Source: Actinomycetales bacterium
Lineage (GTDB): Bacteria; Actinomycetota; Actinomycetes; Actinomycetales; Dermatophilaceae
Reading direction: 5' to 3'
Length of the DNA stretch: 64,000 nt
Assembly: GCA_016710385.1 (NCBI GenBank)
Contig: JADJVX010000011.1
Span: 62,001-126,000 of the forward strand
Shown: positions 16,587-25,626 of the stretch, in pieces
Layout: each line of letters opens with the position of its first letter
Position numbering within the stretch: the stretch's first letter is position 1
Position numbers and translations under genes: made by a program
The notes under the pieces: model-generated
Told to the model about the DNA's origin: nothing
Databases searched by the model: none
The model's input: only the letters and a program-made list of their open reading frames with translations

Positions 16587-16659
16587 TATCCCCAACGGGA
16601 TTCGAACCCGTGCTGCCGCCGTGAAAGGGCGGAGTCCTGGGCCGCTAGACGATGGGGAC
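16587..16659 (-). tRNA. tRNA-Glu (TTC)
   Basis: The acceptor GTCCCCA pairs with TGGGGAT plus discriminator A. The anticodon loop CTTTCAC gives TTC. The T arm includes GGGTTCGAATCCCG. CCA is not encoded: CGC follows the discriminator. First gene of the operon, 30 bp before tRNA-Asp. Confidence 0.97.
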
Positions 16660-16680
16660 CCGGGTTGCCTCGGATCCTCG

Positions 16681-16731
16681 CCGCCAGTCGTGACCGCCAG
16701 TCGTGACGGCCAGTCATGACTGTCAGTCTTG
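16681..16731. repeat. Degenerate 13-bp tandem repeat upstream of the tRNA operon
   Basis: Units CCGCCAGTCGTGA (16681-16693 and 16694-16706), CGGCCAGTCATGA (16707-16719) and a weaker fourth copy follow head to tail. They lie between the likely tRNA promoter and tRNA-Glu, within the transcribed leader. Confidence 0.75.
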
Positions 16732-16769
16732 CCCGGACACTGATGCTCGGATCCGTTGAGGACCCGGCA

Positions 16770-16798
16770 AGCATAGGGGAGGATCGGACGACCGGCAA
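16770..16798 (-). promoter_or_regulatory. Likely sigma-70-type promoter of the tRNA operon
   Basis: On the minus strand, TTGCCG (16793-16798) is followed after 17 bp by TATGCT (16770-16775). This is a good match to -35 and -10 boxes. The predicted start is about 100 bp before tRNA-Glu. No other box pair near the tRNA looks better. Confidence 0.5.
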
Positions 16799-16895
16799 AA
16801 TCGTTGCCGGTCGTGCGGCAATCCGGCTCGGCCGCTCCCAGATTGCGCCCGCGCAGGGCTCCCGCCCGACGCCGAAGTGGGCCAGAGTGGACCCC

Positions 16896-18128
16896 ATGAC
16901 TCAGCGGCAATTGCCCCGGTGGAACGACCTCAAACCGATGATCGGCGTCCGCCGCCCGGACCTCAACGCCACCCGGCGGCGGCTCGCGCAGGCGCTCACC
17001 ATCGCCGACGTGGCCCGGCTCGCCCGGCGACGCGCCCCGCGGGCGGTCTTTGACTACGTCGACGGGGCAGCCGAGAGCGAGACCTCACTGCACCGAGCCC
17101 GGGCCGCCTACGAGGCGGTCGAGTTCCAGCCGCAGATCCTTCGCGACGTCTCCGGCCTGTCCACCGACACGACCATCCTCGGGCGCCCCGCCGGTGTGCC
17201 ATACGGGTTTGCCCCGACGGGGTTCACCCGGCTCATGCATCAGGCCGGCGAGGTGGCGGTCGCGCGGGTGGCGGGGCGGCACGGCATACCGTATGCCGTC
17301 TCCACACTCGGCACGTCGACCCCCGAAGCCGTCGCGGCGGCTGCCCCCGTGGGCGCCCGGTTGTGGTTCCAGCTCTATGTGTGGCGCGACCGGGCCGCCG
17401 CCGAAGACCTCATGGCGCGGGCGGATGCGGCGGGCTACGAGGCGCTCGTCCTGACCGTCGACGTGCCGGTGGCGGGAGCCCGGCACCGCGACTCGCGCAA
17501 CGGCTTGTCGGTGCCGCCGGCGCTGAGTGCCCGGACTCTCGCCGACATCGCCACCCATCCGGCGTGGTGGTTTGACGTGCTGACGACCGAGGCCATCGAC
17601 TTCGCTGCGCTTGCGGGCTGGGACGGCACGATCGGCGAGAAGCTCAATGCTCTCTTCGATCCGACCATGACGCTCGCGGATCTCGACTGGGTGCGTCAGC
17701 ATTGGCGAAAGCCGTTGATTGTCAAGGGAATCCAGACTGTAGCCGATGCCGAGTCGGTCGTCGCTGCTGGCGCCGATGCAATCGTGCTGTCCAATCACGG
17801 TGGGCGACAACTGGATCGTGCGCCGGTGCCGCTCGCGCTACTGCCGCAGGTGCGCGCGGCTCTTGGGCCCACCGTTGAGATCATCCTCGACTCCGGGATC
17901 CGGTCGGGCGGCGACATCGCGGCTGCGCTGGCCCTCGGCGCGGACAGCACCCTGGTCGGCCGCGCCTATCTCTACGGCCTGATGGCCGGCGGCGAGGCCG
18001 GCGTCGAGCGAGTGGCCGAGATCCTCACCGGGGAATTGCGCCGGACGATGGCTCTGCTCGGAGTCTCGCGGACCGACCAACTGGCGCCACATCACGTGCG
18101 GCTGCTCGGCGACACGGCGGGTGCCTGA
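16896..18128 (+). CDS. FMN-dependent alpha-hydroxy-acid dehydrogenase (LldD-like)
   Basis: This 410-residue enzyme belongs to the FMN family that oxidises L-lactate or related 2-hydroxy acids. Key features are FDYVDGAAESE (about 50), FAPTGFTRLMH, LWFQLYVWRDR, LVLTVDVPVAGARHRDSRNG and the catalytic lysine in LIVKGIQ (about 275). The base histidine lies in IVLSNHGGRQLD (about 297-308), and the FMN phosphate site is in LDSGIRSGGDIAAALALGAD. ATG 16896 gives the family-typical N-terminus; longer frames run into the tRNA region. Members include LldD and mycofactocin-associated MftD; no mft genes are present here. Confidence 0.9.
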   Translation: MTQRQLPRWNDLKPMIGVRRPDLNATRRRLAQALTIADVARLARRRAPRAVFDYVDGAAESETSLHRARAAYEAVEFQPQILRDVSGLSTDTTILGRPAGVPYGFAPTGFTRLMHQAGEVAVARVAGRHGIPYAVSTLGTSTPEAVAAAAPVGARLWFQLYVWRDRAAAEDLMARADAAGYEALVLTVDVPVAGARHRDSRNGLSVPPALSARTLADIATHPAWWFDVLTTEAIDFAALAGWDGTIGEKLNALFDPTMTLADLDWVRQHWRKPLIVKGIQTVADAESVVAAGADAIVLSNHGGRQLDRAPVPLALLPQVRAALGPTVEIILDSGIRSGGDIAAALALGADSTLVGRAYLYGLMAGGEAGVERVAEILTGELRRTMALLGVSRTDQLAPHHVRLLGDTAGA

Positions 18129-18147
18129 GCGCCGGGGGCGCTGCGCC

Positions 18148-19197
18148 TCAGCGTGCTGCGGCCCATTCAACGACGCGGTCGGCCGACCACGTCGTGAGGA
18201 TCCGCTCGGCCGGAACGCCCAGGCGGGTCGCACGCTCGGCGCCGTAGGCCTTCATGTCGAGCTGGCCCGGAGCATGGGCGTCGGAGTCGATGGCGAACAG
18301 GCATCCGGCGTCGAGGGCCACCCGCACCAGATCGTCCGGCGGGTCGCATCGCTCCGGGCGTGAATTGATCTCCACGGCAACATTATTGGCAGCACACTCG
18401 GCAAACACGGCCTGCGCGTCGAACTCCGACTGCGGTCGCGTGCCGCGCGATCCCTCGACCAGCCGTCCGGTGGCGTGACCCAGAACGTTGACCCGTGGGT
18501 TGCGCACGGCGGCGAGCAGGCGCTCGGTCATCGCCCCTCGAGCCATCCGCAGCTTGGAGTGCACCGACGCGGTGACGATGTCGAGGCGCTCCAAGAGAGC
18601 CGGGTCCTGGTCGAGCGAACCGTCGTCGAGAATGTCGACCTCGATCCCCCGTAGCAGTTGAAACCGTTCTCCCAGAGCGCTATTGATCGCATCGACGACG
18701 CCGATCTGCTGGGTGAGCCGTTCAGCCGACAGCCCGCGAGCGACCTTGAGGCGTGGCGAGTGGTCGGTCAACGCCATCCAGTCCTGGCCGAATTCGACTG
18801 CGGCCAGCACCATCTCCTGGATCGACGACCCGCCGTCGCTCCAGTCCGAGTGGGCGTGCAGATCGCCGCGCAGACCGGCATACAGCTCCTCACCGCCTGG
18901 GGCGAGGAACCCAGCGTGCTTCTCCTGCAACGAGTTCAGGTATGCCGGCAGCTCACCGTGAGCCGCGTCGGTCACCACCGCGGCGGTCGAGGCGCCGATG
19001 CCCGGCAACTCCTCCAACGAGCCGGACTCGACGCGCGCGGCGAGCTCGTCGGACGGCATACGGGCGACCAAGTCTGCGGCGGACCGGAAGGCCTGCACGC
19101 GGTAGGTGCCCGCGCGCGAGCGTTCCAGCAAGAGAGCGATGCGGCGCAACGCCTCCAACGGAGTCGCGCCAGCGGTCAGCGCCGTAAGCCCGAGCAT
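18148..19197 (-). CDS. PHP-domain phosphoesterase with N-terminal helix-hairpin-helix
   Basis: This 349-residue protein starts with a PolX-like helical DNA-binding part (PLEALRRIALLLERSRAGTYRVQAFRSAADLV) and a helix-hairpin-helix LEELPGIGASTAAVV (about 62-76). A PHP metal-binding domain follows: GDLHAHSDWSDG (about 110), MALTDHSPR, GIEVDILDDG, TASVHSK, VLGHATGR and FAIDSDAHAPGQLD. It resembles the C-terminal half of PolX without the polymerase domain, or HisK-like phosphatases. A metal-dependent phosphoesterase acting on DNA ends is plausible but unproven. Confidence 0.85.
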   Translation of the reverse strand: MLGLTALTAGATPLEALRRIALLLERSRAGTYRVQAFRSAADLVARMPSDELAARVESGSLEELPGIGASTAAVVTDAAHGELPAYLNSLQEKHAGFLAPGGEELYAGLRGDLHAHSDWSDGGSSIQEMVLAAVEFGQDWMALTDHSPRLKVARGLSAERLTQQIGVVDAINSALGERFQLLRGIEVDILDDGSLDQDPALLERLDIVTASVHSKLRMARGAMTERLLAAVRNPRVNVLGHATGRLVEGSRGTRPQSEFDAQAVFAECAANNVAVEINSRPERCDPPDDLVRVALDAGCLFAIDSDAHAPGQLDMKAYGAERATRLGVPAERILTTWSADRVVEWAAAR

Positions 19198-19245
19198 CGG
19201 CTCACCCTATGTCAGCGAGCGTTCCGTGACCCAGGGATTAAGGCG

Positions 19246-19884
19246 TCAGCGGGCCGGGATCGGGCCGTAACCGACCCCGTTGACGACCGCCGAACACGAC
19301 GCAGTCCGGCCGCTCTTGTCATCGGTTGCGCTCAATCGGTACGGACCGGAGAGCTTCTCGCTGACTGTGACTGTGCCCGCCGTCACTGACACGGGAACTG
19401 TGCCCGAGCCGGTGAAAGTGACGGTCGCGCGCACCTTGGGTCCTAGAGCCGAGCAGGTGAGGGCCACGTTGGACACCTTGACTCCGGGGGTGGCCGTGGG
19501 TGCCGGTGGGGGCGGGGGCGGCGGGGGCTGGGTGACCACTGGTTTGGCGGTCGTGTGGATCACGGGGAGGGTGGCCTCCGGCGGCAGAGCCGGCTCTAGG
19601 GGGCCTAAGGGGGCAGTGAGCGACGGGGTGATGAAGGTGGGGGTGGGCACGACGAAAACGTCGGTCGGCACGGTGGCCGCCGCCGTGGATACCGAACCGC
19701 TGGACTGGCTGACGGTCGCGTATGCCGTGGCCTTCTGCGTCCGGATCCCGCTGCCGGCCGCGACGAACCACCACACGCCCATGACCATCGCCACGACGAG
19801 GAGCCCGACCACGCCAATGACGACGGCCGCCCGTCGACCTTCGTCCACCCGGTTGGCGGTGGGTGAGAGTCGATGACTGCCCAT
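19246..19884 (-). CDS. Membrane-anchored proline-rich secreted protein (paralogue 1)
   Basis: This 212-residue protein has a short cytosolic head, one membrane helix (about 20-42, AVVIGVVGLLVVAMVMGVWWFV) and a Ser/Thr/Val linker. A Pro-rich stretch (about 118-126) precedes a C-terminal beta-rich domain (about 135-212) with two cysteines (LTCSALGPKV, TASCSAVVNG) and ending GPIPAR. The same domain layout recurs in the next gene (20001-20579), so the two are tandem paralogues. No known domain is recognised. Confidence 0.7.
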   Translation of the reverse strand: MGSHRLSPTANRVDEGRRAAVVIGVVGLLVVAMVMGVWWFVAAGSGIRTQKATAYATVSQSSGSVSTAAATVPTDVFVVPTPTFITPSLTAPLGPLEPALPPEATLPVIHTTAKPVVTQPPPPPPPPAPTATPGVKVSNVALTCSALGPKVRATVTFTGSGTVPVSVTAGTVTVSEKLSGPYRLSATDDKSGRTASCSAVVNGVGYGPIPAR

Positions 19885-20000
19885 GTCCTACTCCAGATCC
19901 CTTCCCCGAGATCGTCAGCGCACCATAGCCGACCATCCCGGAGGGGAAGCAAGCGGCAACGTCACCCGAGTGTGGGTGAGGACGGTCACGTCCGGGAGGG

Positions 20001-20579
20001 TCAGGTCGCGGGAATGGGGCCCACGCTTCGGCTGCCGACGACGCCGAGACAAGTGGCTTGCACATCAGACGTCTCTGCCGTCGTCGTGATGTGCCCGGCG
20101 GAGTGGTTGGTCACGCTGCGGTTCTCCCCCGCCCGCACCATCGAAATGATGTCGGTCGGGCTGTCGAAGGTGAGGGTGGCGACGACCTTGTCGGAGCTGC
20201 GCACACAGGTCAGCGAGATACCGGTCACGGCACCCGGGCCCTCGGTGCGGTTCGTGGTGGTGGTGATGGAGTGGGGGAGCGCCGTCGTCGCCGGTCCGCT
20301 GGCAGAGCTCACCGTCGAGGACGTCGTCGGTCGCGAGGTCTGGGCAGTGGGCGCACTCGTGACGCTCGAGGCCTTCCCCGAGCTGGCTGCTGTCGTGCTC
20401 AGGGCGGTGGCAGAACGGGTGCCGGTGTCCTTGGCGACCATCGACAGGACAGCCCAGGTGACCAGGGCCGCGATCACGCTGATGATCCCGAGCGCCCCGA
20501 CCGCGGACATGGCGCGCATGCCACCGTCGCCGTTGCTGCCCGGCGGCCGGTGGCGGCCCCCTCTTGGCGCGCCCGACAC
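20001..20579 (-). CDS. Membrane-anchored Ser/Thr-rich secreted protein (paralogue 2)
   Basis: This 192-residue protein matches the layout of its neighbour at 19246: cytosolic head, one membrane helix (LGIISVIAALVTWAVLSMVA) and a long Ser/Thr/Ala linker. The C-terminal domain has two cysteines (SLTCVRSSDKVVATLTF, VQATCLGVV) and ends GPIPAT. GTG 20579 gives a head like that of the paralogue; ATG 20519 is an alternative. A longer upstream frame overlaps the divergent reductase gene and was rejected. Confidence 0.65.
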   Translation of the reverse strand: MSGAPRGGRHRPPGSNGDGGMRAMSAVGALGIISVIAALVTWAVLSMVAKDTGTRSATALSTTAASSGKASSVTSAPTAQTSRPTTSSTVSSASGPATTALPHSITTTTNRTEGPGAVTGISLTCVRSSDKVVATLTFDSPTDIISMVRAGENRSVTNHSAGHITTTAETSDVQATCLGVVGSRSVGPIPAT

Positions 20580-20716
20580 AGTCGTTAGAATAGCCGCCGC
20601 TGCGGGGGCGAGGAGCCGTGGCGACTGACGCGGATTCGGCACCGGCCTGGCGCCATGGCAGCCGGTGGTTGACCAGCTCGGGGTGGTGTCGCAGGCTGTG
20701 CCCGGGAGGTGGCGCC

Positions 20717-21292
20717 ATGGGCAAGCTGATCTACGCCGCGAATATCTCGCTTGACGGGTTCCTTGAGGACGAGACCGGCTCGTTGGATTGGTCGGTGCCG
20801 GACGAGGCCGTCCACGCCTTCTGGAACGAGCACGAGCGGCGCATCGGCACGTCACTCTATGGGCGGCGCATGTACGAGACGATGCGTGTCTGGGAGAGCG
20901 ACGACTGGTTGGTCGACCAGCCTCCGGTCGTTCGCGAGTATGCCGGGATCTGGCGCGACACCGACAAGCTCGTCTACTCGACCTCACTCACCGAGGTGTC
21001 GACAGCGCGCACGAGGATCGAGCGGCGGTTCGATCCCGACAGGCTGCGCCGGCTCAAGGAGGACTCGCCGTTGGACCTGGGCATCGGCGGCGCCGGGCTG
21101 GCAGCCGAAGCCTTCCGTCAGCACCTCGTCGACGAATGTGTGCTGCTCGTGTGCCCGATCCTTCTTGGCGCGGGCAAGCCGGCGCTGCCCCGGGGCATGC
21201 GACTCGGCCTCGACCTGCAGGGCCAGAGCCAGTTCGGCAACGGCGTGGTCCGCCTGCACTACTCGGTGCGCAACGAGCGCACCCATGGCTGA
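20717..21292 (+). CDS. Dihydrofolate-reductase-like (RibD C-terminal family) protein
   Basis: This 191-residue protein begins KLIYAANISLDGFLED (first strand and loop of the DHFR/RibD-C fold), then SLYGRRMYETMRVWE. GIGGAGLAAEAFRQHLVDE and VLLVCPILLGAGKPALP complete the NADPH-binding half. These are hallmarks of the YyaP/RibD-C branch rather than true folate DHFR. ATG 20717 follows a GGGAGGT ribosome site. A reductase with NADPH is likely, substrate unknown. Confidence 0.85.
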   Translation: MGKLIYAANISLDGFLEDETGSLDWSVPDEAVHAFWNEHERRIGTSLYGRRMYETMRVWESDDWLVDQPPVVREYAGIWRDTDKLVYSTSLTEVSTARTRIERRFDPDRLRRLKEDSPLDLGIGGAGLAAEAFRQHLVDECVLLVCPILLGAGKPALPRGMRLGLDLQGQSQFGNGVVRLHYSVRNERTHG

Positions 21293-21327
21293 CCACCGAG
21301 AGGCCGCTGATCTGCAGCCCTGGTGAG

Positions 21328-21399
21328 TGGGCCCCGTGGGACTCGAACCCACAACCTACGGATTAAAAGTCCGCAGCTCTGCCATTGAGCTAGAGGCCC
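21328..21399 (-). tRNA. tRNA-Lys (TTT)
   Basis: The acceptor GGGCCTC pairs with GGGGCCC, including G-T pairs, with discriminator A. The anticodon stem GCGGA/TCCGT-like holds loop CTTTTAA, anticodon TTT. The T arm is GTGGGTTCGAGTCCCAC. CCA is not encoded. It lies between the reductase gene and eccC. Confidence 0.95.
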
Positions 21400-21521
21400 A
21401 GGCCGCACCCGCGGGAGTCAGACCCCAGCGGCCAGCCAGCGAGTGAGCCTACTTCACGGCTCACACCAACGCGGGTATGCCGTCCGCCCGCCACTCGCGC
21501 GCGGGTGGGCACCCGGCATAC

Positions 21522-24500
21522 TCACCCGGTGCTGTCGTGCGCGGAAGGCGACCAGGAGACCTGGATGACTTCGGTGCCCGCGCGCGTGACCAACTGGCCC
21601 CGTCCGGGCTTGGCCGGGACCGCCCGCACATTGCCCACGAGCGCCCCCTCGCCCGGGTCGCCGGCGAGCACGACGCCGGGCTGAGCAAGGTCGCGCAGGG
21701 CCGTCACGAGCGGGTCGTAGCTGCGTCCCGCACCACCGGCGCGACGGGCGATGGCCACGTGCATGCCGATGTCGGCGGCCTGGGCGAGCAGCGGCGCGAC
21801 CGACGCCACCGGGTTGCCCTGGCTGGTCGCGACGAGTTCGTAGTCGTCGACGATGATGAATGCCTCGCGGCCGGTCCACCAGGACCGGGAGCGCAACTGA
21901 TCGGGCGTGACGTCGGGACCGGGCAGCCGGGTCGCGAGGAAGTCGGTGACTCCCTCGATGACATCGGCAGTCTGGTCGGCGGTGGTGCAGTATTCGGAGA
22001 CCCACTCGTCGGGGAACTCGCCGAGATGCGCCCGCCGGTAGTCAACGATGAATAGCTGTGCCTGCTCGGGGCCGTACTTGCGCATCACCTCACGCATGTA
22101 GGCCCGCAGCAGATTGGACTTGCCGGATTGCCCGTCGCCGAAGACCAGCAGATGCGGCTCGCGCTCCACGTCGATGCCGACCGGGGCGAGGGCCTTCTCG
22201 TTGACACCGAGCAGGACCAGCTCGGACTGTGGCGCACGGGAGCGGACCTCGTCGGCGAGGATCCGAGTCGGCAGCAAGCGCAACTTGGGACCCGGCGGTC
22301 CCGACCAGGAGGCCGTGACCGTCGCGACGAGGTGGGCCACGCCGCTGCCGAGCGTGCCGGGGCGGGCATCCGCGTCGATACGCGGCAGCGCGGCGAGGAA
22401 GTGATACTTCTGAGTCGTGACGCCCCGCCCGGGCCGGTCCATCGGGATGTTGGCGACGAGCTTGCGATCGATCTCGGAGTCCATCGCGTCGCCCAGGCGC
22501 AGTTCGTAGCGCGTTCCCAGCAGGTCCCGGATGCCGGTGCGGTAGTCCATCCAGCGCGTTGCCGAGGTGAGCAGGTGCACGCCGAAGGTCAGCGCGCGCT
22601 GCGCCAAGACCTGCAATTCGCCTTCCAGCGCGTCAAACTCGGCCCGCAGCGTGCTCCAGCCGTCGACCACGAGGAAGACGTCGCCGTAGCCGTCGTCCGG
22701 ACCATCGCCGGCGGCCCGTCGGGCCCGGTAGGTCTCGATGGTGTCGATGCCGTGGGCGCGGAAGAACTCCTCGCGAGCGTCGGCAATCCCGACGACCTCG
22801 GCCACGATGCGCCGGACGACATCGGGTTCGGCCCGGGTGCCGACACCGGCAACGTGGGCCAAGTCGCGCAGGCCGGTGAAGGTGCCACCGCCGAAGTCGA
22901 GGATGTAGAACTGCGCCTCGCGTGGCGAGTGGGTCAGGGCGAGTCCGGTGACGATGGTGCGCAGCAAGGTGGACTTGCCGCTGCGCGGGGCGCCGAGGAC
23001 GGCGACATGGCCGGCCGCACCGGACAGGTCGGCACTGAGCACCTCGCGCTTCTGCTCGCGGGGCATGTCGACCGTGCCGAGGGGGAAGCGCAGCGGTCCG
23101 AGCCGGCGCCAAGCGGGGGAGACCAGCCCCAACCTCGGGTCGACCGCCAGGTCGGGCAGCAAGGTGTCGAAGGTGTCTGGGACGTCGAGCGGCGGGAGCC
23201 ACACCCGGTGGGCTTCGGGCCCGCGACCAGCCATCCGGTCGACGGCGATGTCAAAGGTGGATCGCGAGTCGTTCTCCGGCAGCACTGCGGCAGATGAGGC
23301 GCTCGAGGCAGCCGACGATTCGAACTCGAGCTCGGCTCGCGAGGTCACCAGGCCGGGCACGAACGGCAACACCTCACGTCGCGCCGAGACGGGACTTCCG
23401 CCGGCCCCGACCGCGCGGCGTTTCGGGGGGCCGGACACGTATGCCGCCTTGAACCGCCACAGCGAGGACTGGTCGGGCTTGAGGAACCCGAGCCCCGGGA
23501 CTGCGGGCAGCGTGTAGGCGTCGCCCACGCCGATGACCGAGCGCGACTCGGACTCCGAGAAGGTGCGCAACCCGATGCGGTAGGACAGGTGGCTGTCCAA
23601 GCCGCGCAGCCGACCCTCCTCGAGCCGCTGCGACGAGAGCAACAGATGAATCCCGAGGGACCGGCCCAGGCGCCCGATCGCGACGAACAGGTCGACAAAT
23701 TCTGGCTTGGCGGAAAGCAACTCGGAGAATTCGTCACACACGATGAGCAGGCTGGGCAGTGGCTCGAGGTCGGGCCGCTCACCCGAGGTGCGGGCCTTCT
23801 CATAGTCGCGCAGTGACCCGAAATTGCCCGACGCCCGCAACAACTCCTGCCGTCGGGTCATCTCGCCGGACAGGGCGTCCTGCATGCGGTCGACGAGGGT
23901 GAGCTCCTCGGACAGGTTGGTGATGATGGCCGAGACGTGCGGCATCTCGGCCATGCCGGCGAAGGTTGCGCCGCCCTTGAAGTCGACGAGGACGAAGTTG
24001 AGGATCTGCGGCGAATGTGTGAGGGCCAACCCCAGCACCAGGGTCCGCAGCACCTCCGACTTGCCCGACCCCGTTGCCCCGATGACCAGCCCGTGCGGGC
24101 CCATGCCCTGTTGGGCGGATTCCTTGATGTCGAGGTTGATCGTCCCGCCGTCGGCGCCCACGCCGATCGGCACCCGCAGCCGATCGCGGGGGGGTCGGGA
24201 GCGCCACGTCTGGTCGAGGTTGACGGTGTGAATATCGCCGATGCCCAGCAGGTCGGTGAGTTCCGAGGTGGTCGTCAGGGCGTCCTCGCGGACTGGGCCT
24301 TCACCGGCATACAGGGGGGTGAGCCGTCGGGCCAGCGCTTCTGCGGACGGGATGCTGAGTTGGTCGGCGTAACCGCGCACTGGTTCGGCGCGCACGACCA
24401 GCGCGGTGGCGCGCACCCGGCCGCCGGAGGCCGGCTCGAGGTGCAGCCGCAGTCGGGATTCGTCGCCGATCTCGTCCCAGCGGTCGGGCAGATCGAGGAT

Positions 24501-25523
24501 CGTCACGCCTTGCACGCCGTCTTCGGTGATGACCGAGTGGCCCGGCGGCACCGCGACGCTGTCGACGACGATGATGATGTGGGGACTGACGCTCGCTGCC
24601 GCGGCTCCGCCGAAGCGCGGGCGTTCGGTGAGGTCGGCCGGCAACAGGGCGACCAGGTCGTCGAGGTCGGTGCACACCAGCCGGCGTGGCCCGGCCGCGT
24701 CGAACTCCCGTCGGCTGTGGGCGTGCGGCAGCCACTTGACCCAGTCCCATTCCGACACTGCGCTCGGGGCGGTGAGCACGGCGATGACGAGGTGGTCGGG
24801 TCCGTGCATGAGCGCGGCCTCAGCGAGGATGGCCCGAGCTTGGGCCCGCACCTGCGACTCGGTGCCGGTGACTTCGATCCGGGCGAAGGACGGCAGGGCG
24901 ATCGCGCTGGGTAGGTCCTGCAGCACCCGGTGGGTGTTGAGCAGTCGGTGCAGGGCCGACGCCGCGACGGGATCCAGCTTGTCGATGGTGTCGGACTCCG
25001 GCGGCACCAGGTCAAGCGCGAGTTGTTGCGGCCCCACGGCATACCGGACCACCAGGAAGTCGCCGTCTTCGGGCCGCCGCTCCCACACCCGGGTGCGGTC
25101 CTCGGCGATCGCCGCGAGCGCTGTCGGGGCGGGGTGGGTCCAGGCCAGCGCGCGACGCTGCTGCAGCCCGGCGGTGCGCGCGACGTCGCGGATCGTGCGC
25201 AGGTAGTTGAGGTATTCCCTCCGGTCGCTGGTGATCTGGGCGATCTTGCCGGTGCGGGCCCGCCAGACCGACACGCCGACGAAGCCCAAGGTCGCCACGA
25301 GGAAACCGCCGGCCATGAGCATGCCCCGCGGGCCGGTGTTGGACATGGCGACGAAGATCACGGACGCCAACGACCCGACCATGGGGATCGCGGTCATGAT
25401 GAGGTTGCTGGCCATGCTCTCGCCGACGAACAGCGGTGGTGGCGGCTGGATCTCCATGCGGCCCTGGGGCATGGGAGGTGGGTCGATCCGACCTTCGCGG
25501 TAGGTCTGCGTCGTGGCGGTCAT
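21522..25523 (-). CDS. eccC: Type VII secretion ATPase EccC (three FtsK/SpoIIIE domains)
   Basis: EccC is the motor of ESX secretion. This 1333-residue protein has two N-terminal membrane helices (about 39-87) and three ATPase domains with Walker A motifs GATGSGKSE (about 481), GAPRSGKST (about 843) and GDGQSGKSN (about 1128). Domain 1 has a clear Walker B (LLIVCDEFSELL, about 595). Domain 2 has VFLVVDGW, with no Asp-Glu pair. Domain 3 has AFIIVDDYEL. Stronger conservation of ATPase 1 fits the family, where it drives export and the others bind substrate signals. It is one undivided gene, unlike the split EccCa/EccCb of ESX-1. ATG 25523 is chosen; the divergent gene starts 104 bp away. Confidence 0.95.
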   Translation of the reverse strand: MTATTQTYREGRIDPPPMPQGRMEIQPPPPLFVGESMASNLIMTAIPMVGSLASVIFVAMSNTGPRGMLMAGGFLVATLGFVGVSVWRARTGKIAQITSDRREYLNYLRTIRDVARTAGLQQRRALAWTHPAPTALAAIAEDRTRVWERRPEDGDFLVVRYAVGPQQLALDLVPPESDTIDKLDPVAASALHRLLNTHRVLQDLPSAIALPSFARIEVTGTESQVRAQARAILAEAALMHGPDHLVIAVLTAPSAVSEWDWVKWLPHAHSRREFDAAGPRRLVCTDLDDLVALLPADLTERPRFGGAAAASVSPHIIIVVDSVAVPPGHSVITEDGVQGVTILDLPDRWDEIGDESRLRLHLEPASGGRVRATALVVRAEPVRGYADQLSIPSAEALARRLTPLYAGEGPVREDALTTTSELTDLLGIGDIHTVNLDQTWRSRPPRDRLRVPIGVGADGGTINLDIKESAQQGMGPHGLVIGATGSGKSEVLRTLVLGLALTHSPQILNFVLVDFKGGATFAGMAEMPHVSAIITNLSEELTLVDRMQDALSGEMTRRQELLRASGNFGSLRDYEKARTSGERPDLEPLPSLLIVCDEFSELLSAKPEFVDLFVAIGRLGRSLGIHLLLSSQRLEEGRLRGLDSHLSYRIGLRTFSESESRSVIGVGDAYTLPAVPGLGFLKPDQSSLWRFKAAYVSGPPKRRAVGAGGSPVSARREVLPFVPGLVTSRAELEFESSAASSASSAAVLPENDSRSTFDIAVDRMAGRGPEAHRVWLPPLDVPDTFDTLLPDLAVDPRLGLVSPAWRRLGPLRFPLGTVDMPREQKREVLSADLSGAAGHVAVLGAPRSGKSTLLRTIVTGLALTHSPREAQFYILDFGGGTFTGLRDLAHVAGVGTRAEPDVVRRIVAEVVGIADAREEFFRAHGIDTIETYRARRAAGDGPDDGYGDVFLVVDGWSTLRAEFDALEGELQVLAQRALTFGVHLLTSATRWMDYRTGIRDLLGTRYELRLGDAMDSEIDRKLVANIPMDRPGRGVTTQKYHFLAALPRIDADARPGTLGSGVAHLVATVTASWSGPPGPKLRLLPTRILADEVRSRAPQSELVLLGVNEKALAPVGIDVEREPHLLVFGDGQSGKSNLLRAYMREVMRKYGPEQAQLFIVDYRRAHLGEFPDEWVSEYCTTADQTADVIEGVTDFLATRLPGPDVTPDQLRSRSWWTGREAFIIVDDYELVATSQGNPVASVAPLLAQAADIGMHVAIARRAGGAGRSYDPLVTALRDLAQPGVVLAGDPGEGALVGNVRAVPAKPGRGQLVTRAGTEVIQVSWSPSAHDSTG

Positions 25524-25611
25524 TGCTCCCCTTCGGCATGATGATCCATCGGCACTGTATCTGCCGTGGCCGACACCCGCCCCGCTCGAGGGGCAATGCG
25601 CCAACCGGGAC

Positions 25612-25620
25612 GAAAGGGGG
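25612..25620 (+). promoter_or_regulatory. Strong ribosome binding site deciding a GTG start
   Basis: GAAAGGGGG lies 6 bp before GTG 25627, and a TATGCCG motif fills the gap. It supports this start for the EccD-like gene over an upstream in-frame start that would overlap eccC. Confidence 0.6.
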
Positions 25621-25626
25621 TATGCC

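Noticed and set aside
16378..16659. Prophage or island attachment at the tRNA genes
   Set aside because: No integrase, no phage genes and no duplicated tRNA 3' end were seen nearby; only the small methylase relic hints at past insertion.
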